Shown here: positions 42,680 through 51,738 of the stretch, piece by piece
Numbering within the stretch: the stretch's first letter is position 1
How the letters are laid out: every line of letters begins with the position of its first letter
Source of the DNA: Lachnospiraceae bacterium
GTDB taxonomy: Bacteria; Bacillota; Clostridia; Lachnospirales; Lachnospiraceae
Direction: 5' to 3'
Assembly (NCBI GenBank): GCA_009774245.1
Contig: VSNM01000014.1
Coordinates: 27,416-91,415, forward strand
DNA length: 64,000 nucleotides
Made by a program: the position numbers and the translations under genes
The notes under the pieces: model-generated
What the model saw: only the letters and a program-made list of their open reading frames with translations
The model's database searches: none
Told to the model about the DNA's origin: nothing

Positions 42680-42909
42680 CTCAACTACCGCAGTAATATC
42701 TTTGTATCAAATATTGCTATTTTATTGTACACTATGTTCGGTTATAATGGAAGAGAAGCGTATCAAATCTAAAAGAAAGGAATACAACCTACAGTTGATT
42801 TTTTCGTTCTTTTCATAGAAAGATTTAAAGTTGTTCCCTGTTCAGATATAAGTTAGAATAAAAACACAGAAGCTTCTCGTATTTATAATCATTTGAAAGG
42901 AGAACATAT

Positions 42910-43659
42910 ATGTTTAACCAGATGGCGTTTGGAAAACGGGTGAAATCATTTCGTTTGAAAAATCAATACTCCCAGAAGGAGGTAGCGTTTAAGATCGGTG
43001 TATCGGAACAGGCCGTGTCGAAGTGGGAGAACGGAGATTGTCTGCCGGACGTATACAATTTAAAACTGCTGGCACAAATTTTTCATATTTCCGTCGACAG
43101 CCTGCTGGATACCGAAATGCAAAACGCGGAAAAAATTGTTGAAACCATAACGATAAACGGAGCGCGCTTTGAGGTTGTCGAAAAACCGGAAACAATATAT
43201 GCCGGAAAAATAATATACGCGAAGGATTTTCCGAGTGCAGACAGCTTTAACGCAGCAATAGACTCATTGCCGGAAGATGAGAAACAAGCGGCATTTTGCA
43301 AATTGAAGGAAACGGTACTGCCAATTTATGATGTATGTCTAAGTATAAATTTTTGGCGTGACGCCAGGCTGCACGCATACGGATTTGTGAGGGAAGTCGC
43401 GGCAGAGACACAGCCCGACGGCGTAGATGTATACAAAATGCCCGCTTCATTATATATAAGGGTCTATACAGATAAAGAAACATCACAACTGGTCTGTAAA
43501 GAACACTGCGAGACATGGGAACTTTTCGCATATATCAGAGACTATTTTATGCCGGCGCATGGTTTTGCAATGGCCCAAAATGGAGCGCAGGAATTGGAAG
43601 TGTTTGATACCCTGGAGCATAAATCAGGGTATGCATATATGCCTGTTGTCAGAATATAG
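42910..43659 (+). CDS. XRE-family regulator with GyrI-like effector domain
   Basis: A 249-residue protein. HTH at ~8-62 (SQKEVAFKIGVSEQAVSKWE, LPDVYNLKLLAQIFHISVDS). From ~100 on, a region like the AraC-effector/GyrI-like fold follows (YDVCLSINFWRDARLHAYGF, DVYKMPASLYIRVYTD, and a final GYAYMPVVRI). Such regulators bind small hydrophobic drugs or similar ligands and control efflux or tolerance genes. GAAAGGAGA is the RBS. The target is unknown; the MATE gene lies 3.5 kb away. Confidence 0.75.
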   Translation: MFNQMAFGKRVKSFRLKNQYSQKEVAFKIGVSEQAVSKWENGDCLPDVYNLKLLAQIFHISVDSLLDTEMQNAEKIVETITINGARFEVVEKPETIYAGKIIYAKDFPSADSFNAAIDSLPEDEKQAAFCKLKETVLPIYDVCLSINFWRDARLHAYGFVREVAAETQPDGVDVYKMPASLYIRVYTDKETSQLVCKEHCETWELFAYIRDYFMPAHGFAMAQNGAQELEVFDTLEHKSGYAYMPVVRI

Positions 43660-43756
43660 AACATCTGATAATTGTGTGACAATCAAAAAATGGCGTTTTC
43701 GGAATATCCAAGCCGCCGTTTTTCGGCCTGTCAGCGTTTTGGGAAAGCAGGTAGCT

Positions 43757-45145
43757 CTATCCCATTCTTAGGTTGGACAATAAGCACACCGTCTCCACGC
43801 TCACCGTCTGCGGAAACATATCCACTGCCCTGACGCGTCGCAATTCATACCCGTGCGCGCAAAGATACTTTAAGTCCCGCGCCAGCGTTGCACTGTCGCA
43901 GCTCACATAGACAATGCGGCGCGGCGCCATCTTCACGATCGTTTCCAGGCAGGTCTCGTCACAGCCCTTTCTGGGCGGATCGACACAGATCACATCGGCG
44001 CAGATCCCCGCCTCCTCATACAGCTTTGGCAGCACCTCCTCCGCCTTTCCGACATAGAAGGCCGCGTTGGCAATGCCGTTTCGCTCCGCGTTAGACCGCG
44101 CATCCCGAATCGCCTGCTCTACCACCTCCACGCCGTACACCTGCCTCGCCCGTTTCGCCATGAACAGACTGATCGTGCCGATACCACAGTATAAATCCCA
44201 CACAGTCTCCGTCCCTGTCAGTCCCGCATAGTCCAGCGCGATGCCGTAAAGCTTCTCCGTCTGGACCGGATTGACCTGATAGAAGGATAACGGCGAGATG
44301 GAAAAGGTTATCCCGGAGAGCACGTCGCTGATCGTGTCCTGCCCCCAGATCGTGCGGCACTTCTTTCCCATAATCACATTGGTATTCTCTTTGTTGACAT
44401 TGACTGAAATACTCGTCATACCCTTAACCGTGCTGAGTGCGTCCACCAGCCTGTCCTCCTGCGGAAGGCGGTCGCCGTTGATGACGACGCACACCATGAG
44501 TTCTCCCGACGCAAAGCCCTTTCGTATCAGGATATGACGGACAAGCCCCTCTCCGGTTTTCTCATTATATGCTGTGACTGCGTATTTTTTCATATAATCC
44601 AGCAGTATTTCGAGAATCACCCTGTTCTCCTTCACACCGAGCGCACAGTCTGTATTTGGTATGATGGAATGCGTTCTTCCGGCATAAAAACCCGTCACCA
44701 GCCTGCCCTCTCTATCCACGCCAATCGGAAACTGTGCCTTGTTCCGATAATAAAAAGGCTCCTCCATCCCTACGACCGGCTCCATCACCTGATCGAGCAG
44801 CTCCCCGGAAAAGCCGCCGATTCTGATCAGATTGTTTCTGACCTTATTCTCCTTATATGCCAGCTGTGCCGTGTAATCAAGCGCCTGTATCTGACAGCCG
44901 CCGCATTGCCTGTGATACGGGCACTTCGGTTCTGTACGGTTTGGAGAGGGCTCGATCACCCGCATCAGCCGGGCGTAAGCATAGCCCCTTTTTACCTTCA
45001 CCACTTTTGCCTCCACCCGGTCACCGACCACAGCATCCTTCACGAAAAAGGGAAAGCCATCAATCTTCCCGATGCCCTCCCCATCGACTCCCATATCATC
45101 GATACACAGCATTACGATATCATCTTTTCTGTACTCCAATCCCAT
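43757..45145 (-). CDS. rlmD: 23S rRNA (uracil-C5) methyltransferase, RlmD/RumA family
   Basis: A 462-residue protein. N-terminal TRAM domain (1-~60), Fe-S cluster cysteines in KCPYHRQCGGCQIQALDY (~74-91) with a further cysteine near 166, SAM-binding WDLYCGIGTISLFMAKRA, and catalytic DPPRKGCDETCLETI with the final YVSCDSATLARDL. The family methylates U1939 (RlmD) or U747/U1939 (RlmCD in Firmicutes) of 23S rRNA. Confidence 0.92.
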   Translation of the reverse strand: MGLEYRKDDIVMLCIDDMGVDGEGIGKIDGFPFFVKDAVVGDRVEAKVVKVKRGYAYARLMRVIEPSPNRTEPKCPYHRQCGGCQIQALDYTAQLAYKENKVRNNLIRIGGFSGELLDQVMEPVVGMEEPFYYRNKAQFPIGVDREGRLVTGFYAGRTHSIIPNTDCALGVKENRVILEILLDYMKKYAVTAYNEKTGEGLVRHILIRKGFASGELMVCVVINGDRLPQEDRLVDALSTVKGMTSISVNVNKENTNVIMGKKCRTIWGQDTISDVLSGITFSISPLSFYQVNPVQTEKLYGIALDYAGLTGTETVWDLYCGIGTISLFMAKRARQVYGVEVVEQAIRDARSNAERNGIANAAFYVGKAEEVLPKLYEEAGICADVICVDPPRKGCDETCLETIVKMAPRRIVYVSCDSATLARDLKYLCAHGYELRRVRAVDMFPQTVSVETVCLLSNLRMG

Positions 45146-45199
45146 CCCTCCATCACAAGCCGCACACTGCGCCAGTCATCAAAATGGCATGTGCCACAA

Positions 45200-46138
45200 T
45201 CACATTGTCCTCCTCAGATTCGTCTCAAACAGCCGGTTATAGCCAAGCCATCCGTTTTCCTGCGTGGATTCAAGAATCTCTGTAAACGTCTCCATCTTCG
45301 CGTCCGTGTCATCTGCATAGTTGAGCGCCAGCGCCTCGATCAGCGCAGGCTTTTTGGGCGAGCCATACTCGTACTCCCCATGATGTGCAAGAATGCAGTG
45401 CTTTAACTCCATCTCGAGCATAGGCGGAAAGCCCTGTATCTCCCGCGCCTTCTGTCCGATCATCTCCGAGCCCATCACGATATGCCCCAGAAACTGCCCC
45501 TCATCCGTGTAGTCATTCGCCGGAAAAGCACTGATCTCCCTTGTCTTGCCAATGTCGTGACAGATCGCGGCGGTGAGCAGCAGATCACGGTTTAAGGCCG
45601 GGTATGCAGTACAGTAATATTCACAGAGCTTTGTGACTCCGAGCGTGTGCTCCAACAGACCGCCGATAAAACCATGATGGACAGACTTTGCCGCCGACGC
45701 CCTCTTGAATCTGAGCGCAAACGCTTCATCCTCCACAAAAAATTTCTTTATTAATGTATTTAAATATGTATTTTGAATACTGTCAATGATCTTCAACAGC
45801 TCAGCGTACATCTCATCCAGATTCTTTTTGCTCACGGGCATATACTCACTCTCATCGTACTCGCCCTCCTCACATCTGCGCACACGCTTCACGTTGACCT
45901 GCAGAGCGCCGTTAAAGCTTGTGACATCACCGTACACCTCGATATAATCCATCGCCTCAAAATCAGCGATCCCTACATTGTTGGGGTCCCAGATTTTAGC
46001 GTCAAGCGTCCCAGTCCTGTCCTGCAGAATCACATTGTCATAATTCTTTCCATTTTTGGTCACCGCAGAACTCTTGAATTTACAAAAATAAATGTCAAAA
46101 ACCCGGTCTCCATCTTTATAATCCTTAATATATTTCAT
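45200..46138 (-). CDS. yhaM: YhaM-like 3'-5' exoribonuclease (OB fold plus HD domain)
   Basis: A 312-residue protein. OB-fold RNA-binding domain at ~10-95 (SSAVTKNGKNYDNVILQDRT, DYIEVYGDVTSFNGALQVNV). HD hydrolase domain from ~150: VHHGFIGGLLEHTLGV, LLLTAAICHDIGKTREIS, LGHIVMGSEMIGQKA, LKHCILAHHGEYEYGSPKKP. YhaM trims RNA 3' ends in Firmicutes. The length and domain order match Bacillus YhaM. It lies 55 bases upstream of rlmD on the same strand. Confidence 0.9.
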   Translation of the reverse strand: MKYIKDYKDGDRVFDIYFCKFKSSAVTKNGKNYDNVILQDRTGTLDAKIWDPNNVGIADFEAMDYIEVYGDVTSFNGALQVNVKRVRRCEEGEYDESEYMPVSKKNLDEMYAELLKIIDSIQNTYLNTLIKKFFVEDEAFALRFKRASAAKSVHHGFIGGLLEHTLGVTKLCEYYCTAYPALNRDLLLTAAICHDIGKTREISAFPANDYTDEGQFLGHIVMGSEMIGQKAREIQGFPPMLEMELKHCILAHHGEYEYGSPKKPALIEALALNYADDTDAKMETFTEILESTQENGWLGYNRLFETNLRRTM

Positions 46139-46158
46139 ATTTTATTCAATCCTTTCTG

Positions 46159-47766
46159 CTATTCTGTCTGCACTACAAAATGCATTTCCTCATAAGCCTC
46201 GACGCCTGCCCGCTGCACTACTATATTTATGCTGCTCTCCGCCTGGACATTCCGCAGCACATTCATGTAGTCCGCAGCGCTCTTGATATCCTGCAAACCG
46301 ACGCGCACCACAATGTCGCCCTTCTGGAGCCCCTTGCGCATGGCAGGCGAATCCATATCGATATCGACAATATACGCACCCTGCGGAAGTCCCATCTCTG
46401 TCCTCACCTGCGCGGAAATGTCCTGCGCATAGATGCCAAGATAAGGAATCCGCTCCCCATTGGAAAGCTTTGCGATCAAGCCCTTCAGCTCGGTGATCCC
46501 GATTGCGGACAATAAATTTCTGGTATCGTCATGGTTGTGACTGTTGTCAATAATGCCAATGACCTCTCCCTTCATATTTATAAGAATACCACTTGGATTC
46601 GTGCCCGCATAGATATCCGTCGTCATCATTTTGTACTCACTGTCCGCCATCGTGACGACATTGCCCTTTGATGTAACCATGCCATAACAGACCGTATCCT
46701 TGTTGTATCCAAAGAGATTGCCGATCGCTATGACTGGAGAACCCGTAATGCCGGAGGAAATCGAACTGCCCAGCGCTGCGACAGTGATGCTGCCCAGCGT
46801 GCCTTCCTCTATATTCTTTAAATCAACCGCCAGGACTGCCAGATCTGTATTCTGGTCATACTGCTTGATCACAGCCTCCGCATCCGTGCTGTCGCAGAAA
46901 CTGATACGGATAGTCTCCGCGCCGTCCAGTGATGATTTTCGGCTGAGTATCAGAAGTTCCCGATTGTTGTTTGCTATGATGACGCCGGCCGTCGTTCCCT
47001 CACTCTGAACCGTGTTGTTGAACCAATCCACATCGGAGCGCACCGCCGTGACTGTCACCATGCCTGACACGACCTCCCCGTAAATCTTATAGAGCTCCTC
47101 ATACTGTGTCTGATACGGCTTTAACAGTTCATACGGCGTGACTTCCTCCTGATTCTCCGCCAGCTCTCCTGCACTCATCCCTCCTGTCTCGGAACGTTCT
47201 TCCTCAGAGTGGTCTTCCCGCGCATCTTCCCCATCAAGATAATCCGGAGCCAGGCTGTTTTCATGCACATCACTTTCATCAGACTCCCTTGCGCCAGTCC
47301 CCTCCGCAGCCGCACTCTCCCTGTCGGGATCGTACACATCAGTGCCAACCCCCGACGCTGATTCCGCTGTCTTTGTCTCCGCAGTCTGCCCCTCCCCGTC
47401 ATCATGAGCAGAACTATGAATGTCCTGCGTCTCGCTTTCCTCCTGACTCACCGTAGTGCCCTCTGTCAGCATATCTTCGGGAAGCATCTCATTCTGTTCC
47501 TGCGGAAATGTCACCATCTCCGGCTCCTCCTCGGGATAAAGCCAGTTGTTGAGAACAGGCTCCAGCAATAAAAATGATAAGCACGCCAATAAACCAAACA
47601 GCACCGCCATGGACGCTGTGATGATCGTCCGCTTCAAAAGCTTCTTTTTATTGATCGGCCGCTCCTTGATCTTCTCCTGTAAAAACTCGAAATCACTTGC
47701 CGCCCCGGGAGACTCCTTCTTGTCCTGAGACTCTGAATCCACGCTATTTTCTCCATTCATTCGCAT
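46159..47766 (-). CDS. HtrA/DegP-like membrane protein with degenerate protease active site
   Basis: A 535-residue protein. A ~50-residue cytoplasmic region, one membrane segment (TIITASMAVLFGLLACLSFL), a ~150-residue acidic Ser/Glu-rich stalk, a trypsin-like domain (~230-420) and a PDZ domain (IPYLGIYAQDISAQVRTEMG, MRKGLQKGDIVVRV). In the trypsin-like part the aspartate is kept (QNTDLAVLAVD), but the histidine motif TNxHV is replaced by LILSRKSSLDGAE and the serine motif GNSGGPL reads TNPSGIL, so serine and histidine seem absent. It is probably a non-catalytic PDZ scaffold. Start chosen at 47766 behind GAGAGG. It lies upstream of yhaM, same strand. Confidence 0.8.
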   Translation of the reverse strand: MRMNGENSVDSESQDKKESPGAASDFEFLQEKIKERPINKKKLLKRTIITASMAVLFGLLACLSFLLLEPVLNNWLYPEEEPEMVTFPQEQNEMLPEDMLTEGTTVSQEESETQDIHSSAHDDGEGQTAETKTAESASGVGTDVYDPDRESAAAEGTGARESDESDVHENSLAPDYLDGEDAREDHSEEERSETGGMSAGELAENQEEVTPYELLKPYQTQYEELYKIYGEVVSGMVTVTAVRSDVDWFNNTVQSEGTTAGVIIANNNRELLILSRKSSLDGAETIRISFCDSTDAEAVIKQYDQNTDLAVLAVDLKNIEEGTLGSITVAALGSSISSGITGSPVIAIGNLFGYNKDTVCYGMVTSKGNVVTMADSEYKMMTTDIYAGTNPSGILINMKGEVIGIIDNSHNHDDTRNLLSAIGITELKGLIAKLSNGERIPYLGIYAQDISAQVRTEMGLPQGAYIVDIDMDSPAMRKGLQKGDIVVRVGLQDIKSAADYMNVLRNVQAESSINIVVQRAGVEAYEEMHFVVQTE

Positions 47767-47788
47767 CCTGCCTCTCCCTCCTCTTTTC

Positions 47789-47969
47789 CTAGAGCATGTA
47801 TGTAAAATCATTCCTGCCATATTATGGCATGACATTTGCACGCCCCACTTTGCGTGATATTTGCGCCAAATTCAGTCGACGTAGCCCGCTACGCCTCCTT
47901 CATTTGGCACAAATCTCCCACAAATTGTGACGCACATCTGACAGAAAGCATTTTACATACACGCTCTAG
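47789..47969. repeat. MITE-like element, CTAGAGC family, full copy
   Basis: A 181-bp element. The left end CTAGAGCATGTATGTAAAAT and the right end ATTTTACATACACGCTCTAG are inverted repeats with one mismatch. Inside, GATATTTGCGCCAAATTCA faces TTCATTTGGCACAAATCTC, and GTAGC/GCTAC forms a central stem, so the whole can fold as one hairpin. Part of it is shared with 30687-30779. No coding potential. Confidence 0.85.
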
Positions 47970-48057
47970 TATAGCCGATCGTTTTTCGATGGTCAATGTA
48001 TTTATTGCTAATCCTATCCCATGGCAAAATTTTCACCCAAATCCTACTCAAAAAAAC

Positions 48058-48086
48058 TTGTATGAATATAAAAAAAATGATAGAAT
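48058..48086 (+). promoter_or_regulatory. Predicted promoter of the envelope acylation cluster
   Basis: TTGTAT and TAGAAT are separated by 17 A-rich bases, about 52 bases before the SGNH hydrolase start. Confidence 0.5.
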
Positions 48087-48137
48087 ATCCTTTGTATCAT
48101 CATATTTTATTAACACAGACGATAAAGAGGATTAATT

Positions 48138-49148
48138 ATGAAAAAAATCAAGCTTATGTGCGCCACACTTACAGCTATACTCACTTTTGGCAATTATACA
48201 GGAGGAGCTGTATGTGCAGCGTCAGATGACACACAGACGAAAAAAAGTCAAACAGCTGAAACACGAACAGAAGAAACACAGACAAAAGAAACACAGACAA
48301 AAGAAACACAAATAGATGAAGCTATGACAGAAGAATCGCAGCCCGGTACAGCCCTGTCGGATGAAGAACTCGCAGCATATTACAGCGATTCTGTCTTTGT
48401 CGGAGACTCCATCATGGTCGGATTCCGCAATTACAGCGCGAAGCAGACATCCTATGTGCATGACATCCAGTTTCTGGCTGTGGGAAGCTACTCGGCATTT
48501 AACGCAGTGAAGCCTGTGACGGACAGCAATGTCCACCCGGTATACAAAGGCAAGAAATGTCAGATATGGAACGCGATTCCCCTCATTGGCAGCAAGCGCG
48601 CGTTCATTCTTCTGGGAATGAACGATATCAGCATCCTCGGACTTGAGGGCGCACGCGACCAGTACAAAGCGCTGATCGACAAGATACTGGAGACTTCACC
48701 TGACATCGAGATCCATATTATCAGCGTGACCTACACACTTGAGGGACAGGGCAAGGGAAAATTAAACAACGACAATCTCGCACAGTACAATGTTCTTCTG
48801 CAGGAAATGGCAGAGGAAAACGGATGGGGGTACATCGATCTGTGCACTCCCATATCCGACGGAAACGGAAACCTTGCCGAAGAGTACTGCAGCGACGGCT
48901 TTGTCCATCTCTCCAACTCGGCCTACAGCGTATGGGAAGCACGGCTCACCGACTATGCAAACGCTCAGGCAGATCTGGAAAAAACCGGGGCAGATACGGA
49001 GCCCACTGCAGATGCAGACACTGAAACAAATACAGAGACAAACACAGAAGTACCAGAAGCTGATACCAAAAAGGATACCAAATCCAAAATTGAAACCCTG
49101 TTGGAATCAAATACTTCTCAGACAACAAAAGGGAGAGAACAATCATGA
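48138..49148 (+). CDS. Secreted SGNH/GDSL-family hydrolase
   Basis: A 336-residue protein. Signal peptide at 1-~28. A Thr/Glu/Lys-rich linker follows with a short tandem repeat (ETQTK units, ~45-60). The SGNH domain has VFVGDSIMVGFRNY (serine block), ILLGMNDISILG (asparagine block) and SDGFVHLSNSAYSVW (D-x-x-H block). A second acidic repeat-rich tail follows (TETNTETNTE). SGNH proteins in such loci transfer or remove acetyl groups on envelope glycans. RBS AAAGAGGATT. Its stop overlaps the next start by 4 bases. Confidence 0.82.
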   Translation: MKKIKLMCATLTAILTFGNYTGGAVCAASDDTQTKKSQTAETRTEETQTKETQTKETQIDEAMTEESQPGTALSDEELAAYYSDSVFVGDSIMVGFRNYSAKQTSYVHDIQFLAVGSYSAFNAVKPVTDSNVHPVYKGKKCQIWNAIPLIGSKRAFILLGMNDISILGLEGARDQYKALIDKILETSPDIEIHIISVTYTLEGQGKGKLNNDNLAQYNVLLQEMAEENGWGYIDLCTPISDGNGNLAEEYCSDGFVHLSNSAYSVWEARLTDYANAQADLEKTGADTEPTADADTETNTETNTEVPEADTKKDTKSKIETLLESNTSQTTKGREQS

Positions 49149-49690
49149 ATAAAATAAAATTTACAAAAGTTATGGCAGTTTTTGCAGCCGCTGCACTGTG
49201 CTGTGCCGGATGCTCTGACAATGCAGCGCCTACTGCAGGCACTGCGGACCAGACTGCCGCTTCCAATACATCACAGACAGCAGACAGCTCTGACAATGCA
49301 CAAGCCAAGTCCATCGATGAGATCTATCAGGAGATCGAACAGTCCGTGTCCCTGCAGTCACCGCAGCGCATGGATGACGACTTTATCTCCAACTATTACG
49401 GTATCGATGCGGCGACACTTGACTCGTATGTGTTCTCCATGTCGGAGGACGCCGCACAGGCGGAGACCATCATCATCATGAAAGTAAAAAATACGGACGA
49501 CCTGACAGGACTGGCTGACAGCCTGCAGGCCATCGTGGATGAGAAGAAAAATGAGATGGAAAACTATATTCCTGAACAGTTTGCGATCGTAGAGAAAAGC
49601 AAGGTTCAGGCAAAGGATAACTATGTATGGCTCGTGATCTCCGACAATGCCGACGCGATCACGGACATCATCGAAAACGGATTATCTTGA
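49145..49690 (+). CDS. DUF4358-like lipoprotein
   Basis: A 181-residue protein. Lipoprotein signal ending ALCCAGC, a Thr/Ala/Ser-rich linker, then a folded domain (FISNYYGIDAATLDSYVFSM, AETIIIMKVKNTDDLTGLAD, NYVWLVISDNADAI) typical of DUF4358, which regularly accompanies SGNH/MBOAT/DHHW genes in Clostridia. It would sit outside the membrane, possibly as an accessory to acyl transfer. Coupled to the gene before by an ATGA overlap. Confidence 0.8.
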   Translation: MNKIKFTKVMAVFAAAALCCAGCSDNAAPTAGTADQTAASNTSQTADSSDNAQAKSIDEIYQEIEQSVSLQSPQRMDDDFISNYYGIDAATLDSYVFSMSEDAAQAETIIIMKVKNTDDLTGLADSLQAIVDEKKNEMENYIPEQFAIVEKSKVQAKDNYVWLVISDNADAITDIIENGLS

Positions 49691-49712
49691 GTGCAGAACT
49701 GGGAGGATTATC

Positions 49713-51128
49713 ATGGTCTTTAGCTGTATTCCATTCCTGTTTTTTTTCCTGCCGCTCTGCCTGATTTTGTATTATGCGGTCCCATTTTCATGGAAAAATG
49801 GGATTTTGCTTATTTTCAGCCTTATTTTTTACGCGTGGGGAGAACCGCTGTACATTCTTCTGATGCTCTTTTCCACCGCACTCGACTACACCAACGGACG
49901 GCTAATGGAGCGCTTTGGCACGACCAAGGGCAGGAGAACTTTTTTCCTGTGCTGCAGCATTTGCATCAACCTGTCCATACTTGCCTTTTTTAAGTATGCG
50001 GATTTTGCCATTGCATCCGTAAACGGACTGCTTGGCACACAGTTTGCGCAGCCAGGGATACACCTTCCTGTCGGTATCAGCTTTTACACGTTTCAGACGA
50101 TGAGCTATATCATCGATCTGTACCGCGGCGAGGTGAAGGCGGAACACAGCTACACGGCGTATCTCACCTACGTGTCCATGTTCCCGCAGCTTGTGGCAGG
50201 TCCGATCGTGCGCTTTTCTGACATTCAGGAACAGCTCCATGACAGGCGGCTCACACTGGAGGGATTTGAGCAGGGAATGCTGCGCTTTATGATGGGCCTG
50301 TTTAAGAAAGTGCTCATCGCCAACCAGGCCGGCGCCCTGTGGGAGGAAATCCGCGTCCTGGGCGCTGCTGACACGAGTGTCGCGACGGCATGGCTTGGCG
50401 CACTCTGCTTTACGCTGCAGCTCTATTTTGACTTTAGCGCGTACAGTGATATGGCAATCGGAATGGGGCATATGCTCGACTTTCATTATAATGAGAACTT
50501 TAACTACCCGCTGACAGCCGTCTCCGTGACGGATTTCTGGCGGCGGTGGCATATATCGCTGTCCACATGGTTTCGCGATTATGTATATATCCCGCTCGGC
50601 GGAAACAGGAGGGGTGTTCCCCGCCACCTGTTCAACATTGCCGTCGTGTGGTTTCTGACTGGTATGTGGCACGGGGCGTCGTGGAACTTTATCCTGTGGG
50701 GCGTTTACTACGGGATTCTGCTCATGCTTGAAAAATATGTGTGGGGAAAAACGCTCGCCAAATTTCCAAAATGGATACAGCACGCCTATGCGTTTCTGAT
50801 TGTCGTGTTTGGGTTTGTCATTTTTGCCATCACAGACTTTGGAGAGCTTGGACGCTATATCGCCCTGCTCTTCTCCTTTGCGACCAACACGCTTGCTGAT
50901 ACCCGTTTTCTCTGGTATCTTGGCAATTACGGCGTCGTGCTCGTCGCCGCCTGCGTCCTCATGTGCCCTGTATATCCGTGGCTCTGCCGGAAAGCGTCGA
51001 CACTCAGCAGGGGAAAGGGCTGCGTTTTGTCCGTGTTTGCCGGAATCGGTATGCTGCTATTGTTTATCCTGTCAACCGCCTACATGGTGAGTGACACTTA
51101 CAATCCGTTTTTGTATTTCCGGTTCTGA
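49713..51128 (+). CDS. MBOAT-family O-acyltransferase (AlgI/DltB-like)
   Basis: A 471-residue protein with about ten membrane segments. MBOAT signatures: FKYADFAIASVNGLLG, PVGISFYTFQTMSYIIDLYR, PQLVAGPIVRFSDIQEQL, DFWRRWHISLSTWFRDYVYI and the catalytic histidine in LTGMWHGASWNFILWG. It should pass acyl (usually acetyl) groups across the membrane to extracellular acceptors handled by the SGNH and DHHW proteins. GGGAGG six bases before the ATG fixes the start. Confidence 0.92.
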   Translation: MVFSCIPFLFFFLPLCLILYYAVPFSWKNGILLIFSLIFYAWGEPLYILLMLFSTALDYTNGRLMERFGTTKGRRTFFLCCSICINLSILAFFKYADFAIASVNGLLGTQFAQPGIHLPVGISFYTFQTMSYIIDLYRGEVKAEHSYTAYLTYVSMFPQLVAGPIVRFSDIQEQLHDRRLTLEGFEQGMLRFMMGLFKKVLIANQAGALWEEIRVLGAADTSVATAWLGALCFTLQLYFDFSAYSDMAIGMGHMLDFHYNENFNYPLTAVSVTDFWRRWHISLSTWFRDYVYIPLGGNRRGVPRHLFNIAVVWFLTGMWHGASWNFILWGVYYGILLMLEKYVWGKTLAKFPKWIQHAYAFLIVVFGFVIFAITDFGELGRYIALLFSFATNTLADTRFLWYLGNYGVVLVAACVLMCPVYPWLCRKASTLSRGKGCVLSVFAGIGMLLLFILSTAYMVSDTYNPFLYFRF

Positions 51129-51161
51129 TTCTTTTTGCGGAACTGTCGGGAGAAGGAACAT

Positions 51162-51695
51162 ATGGCAAAGGTATCCCACGATTTACTACAGTTTGAACAT
51201 GAATTGATAAAACAATGCGGCTTTTCCAACGACCGTTTTCACAAGGTCAGAAACGCGCAGTACCAAAATGTGTATCAACAGATTGCCGACAAGTATGCTG
51301 ACAAGACCAAAACATGGAAAAACGGGCTGCACTGGGCGAACACAAACGGCTACAGTCCAAAGAGCATGCAGGACTTCGCAGGCTGCTTTGCGGCGGATTC
51401 TGAAACATGGTTCCATCATCTGCCACAGATCCTGCCGGACGATTCTATGGTTTACTTCCTGATCGACATCGACGGCCGCGACTGGCATTTGGGCGAAACT
51501 TTCTGGATTTTTGAGAGTTATATCCCGGAATTAATACAGGCGCTTGATTTATTGAACAGCACCGCCTTTTTGTCAAGAGGCTGGCCGGACTATTATATTG
51601 TTTCCAAGAAATACCAGTGGCTCATCGGTTTTAACCATCATGATGTCGTTTCATGCATCGGGAAAGGGCTGAACGTAGGCTGCCTGAATCAATAG
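51162..51695 (+). CDS. Unknown soluble protein inside the acylation cluster
   Basis: A 177-residue protein without signal or membrane segment. Aromatic-rich features: DSETWFHHLPQILPDDSMVY, FLIDIDGRDWHLGETFWIFE, GWPDYYIVSKKYQWLIGFNH. I do not recognise it with certainty; the last part resembles the ligand-facing strands of small immunity or SMI1-like proteins, but this is a guess. I start at 51162, four bases after AGAAGGA. A cytoplasmic protein is unexpected between MBOAT and DHHW genes. Confidence 0.6.
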   Translation: MAKVSHDLLQFEHELIKQCGFSNDRFHKVRNAQYQNVYQQIADKYADKTKTWKNGLHWANTNGYSPKSMQDFAGCFAADSETWFHHLPQILPDDSMVYFLIDIDGRDWHLGETFWIFESYIPELIQALDLLNSTAFLSRGWPDYYIVSKKYQWLIGFNHHDVVSCIGKGLNVGCLNQ

Positions 51696-51738
51696 AACCA
51701 GAAACTTTTAAGTTTCTTGCTGAAAGGATTGATCAGCA

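Noticed and set aside
49902..50783. Minus-strand frame of 293 codons inside the MBOAT gene
   Set aside because: Antisense shadow of a well-supported gene.
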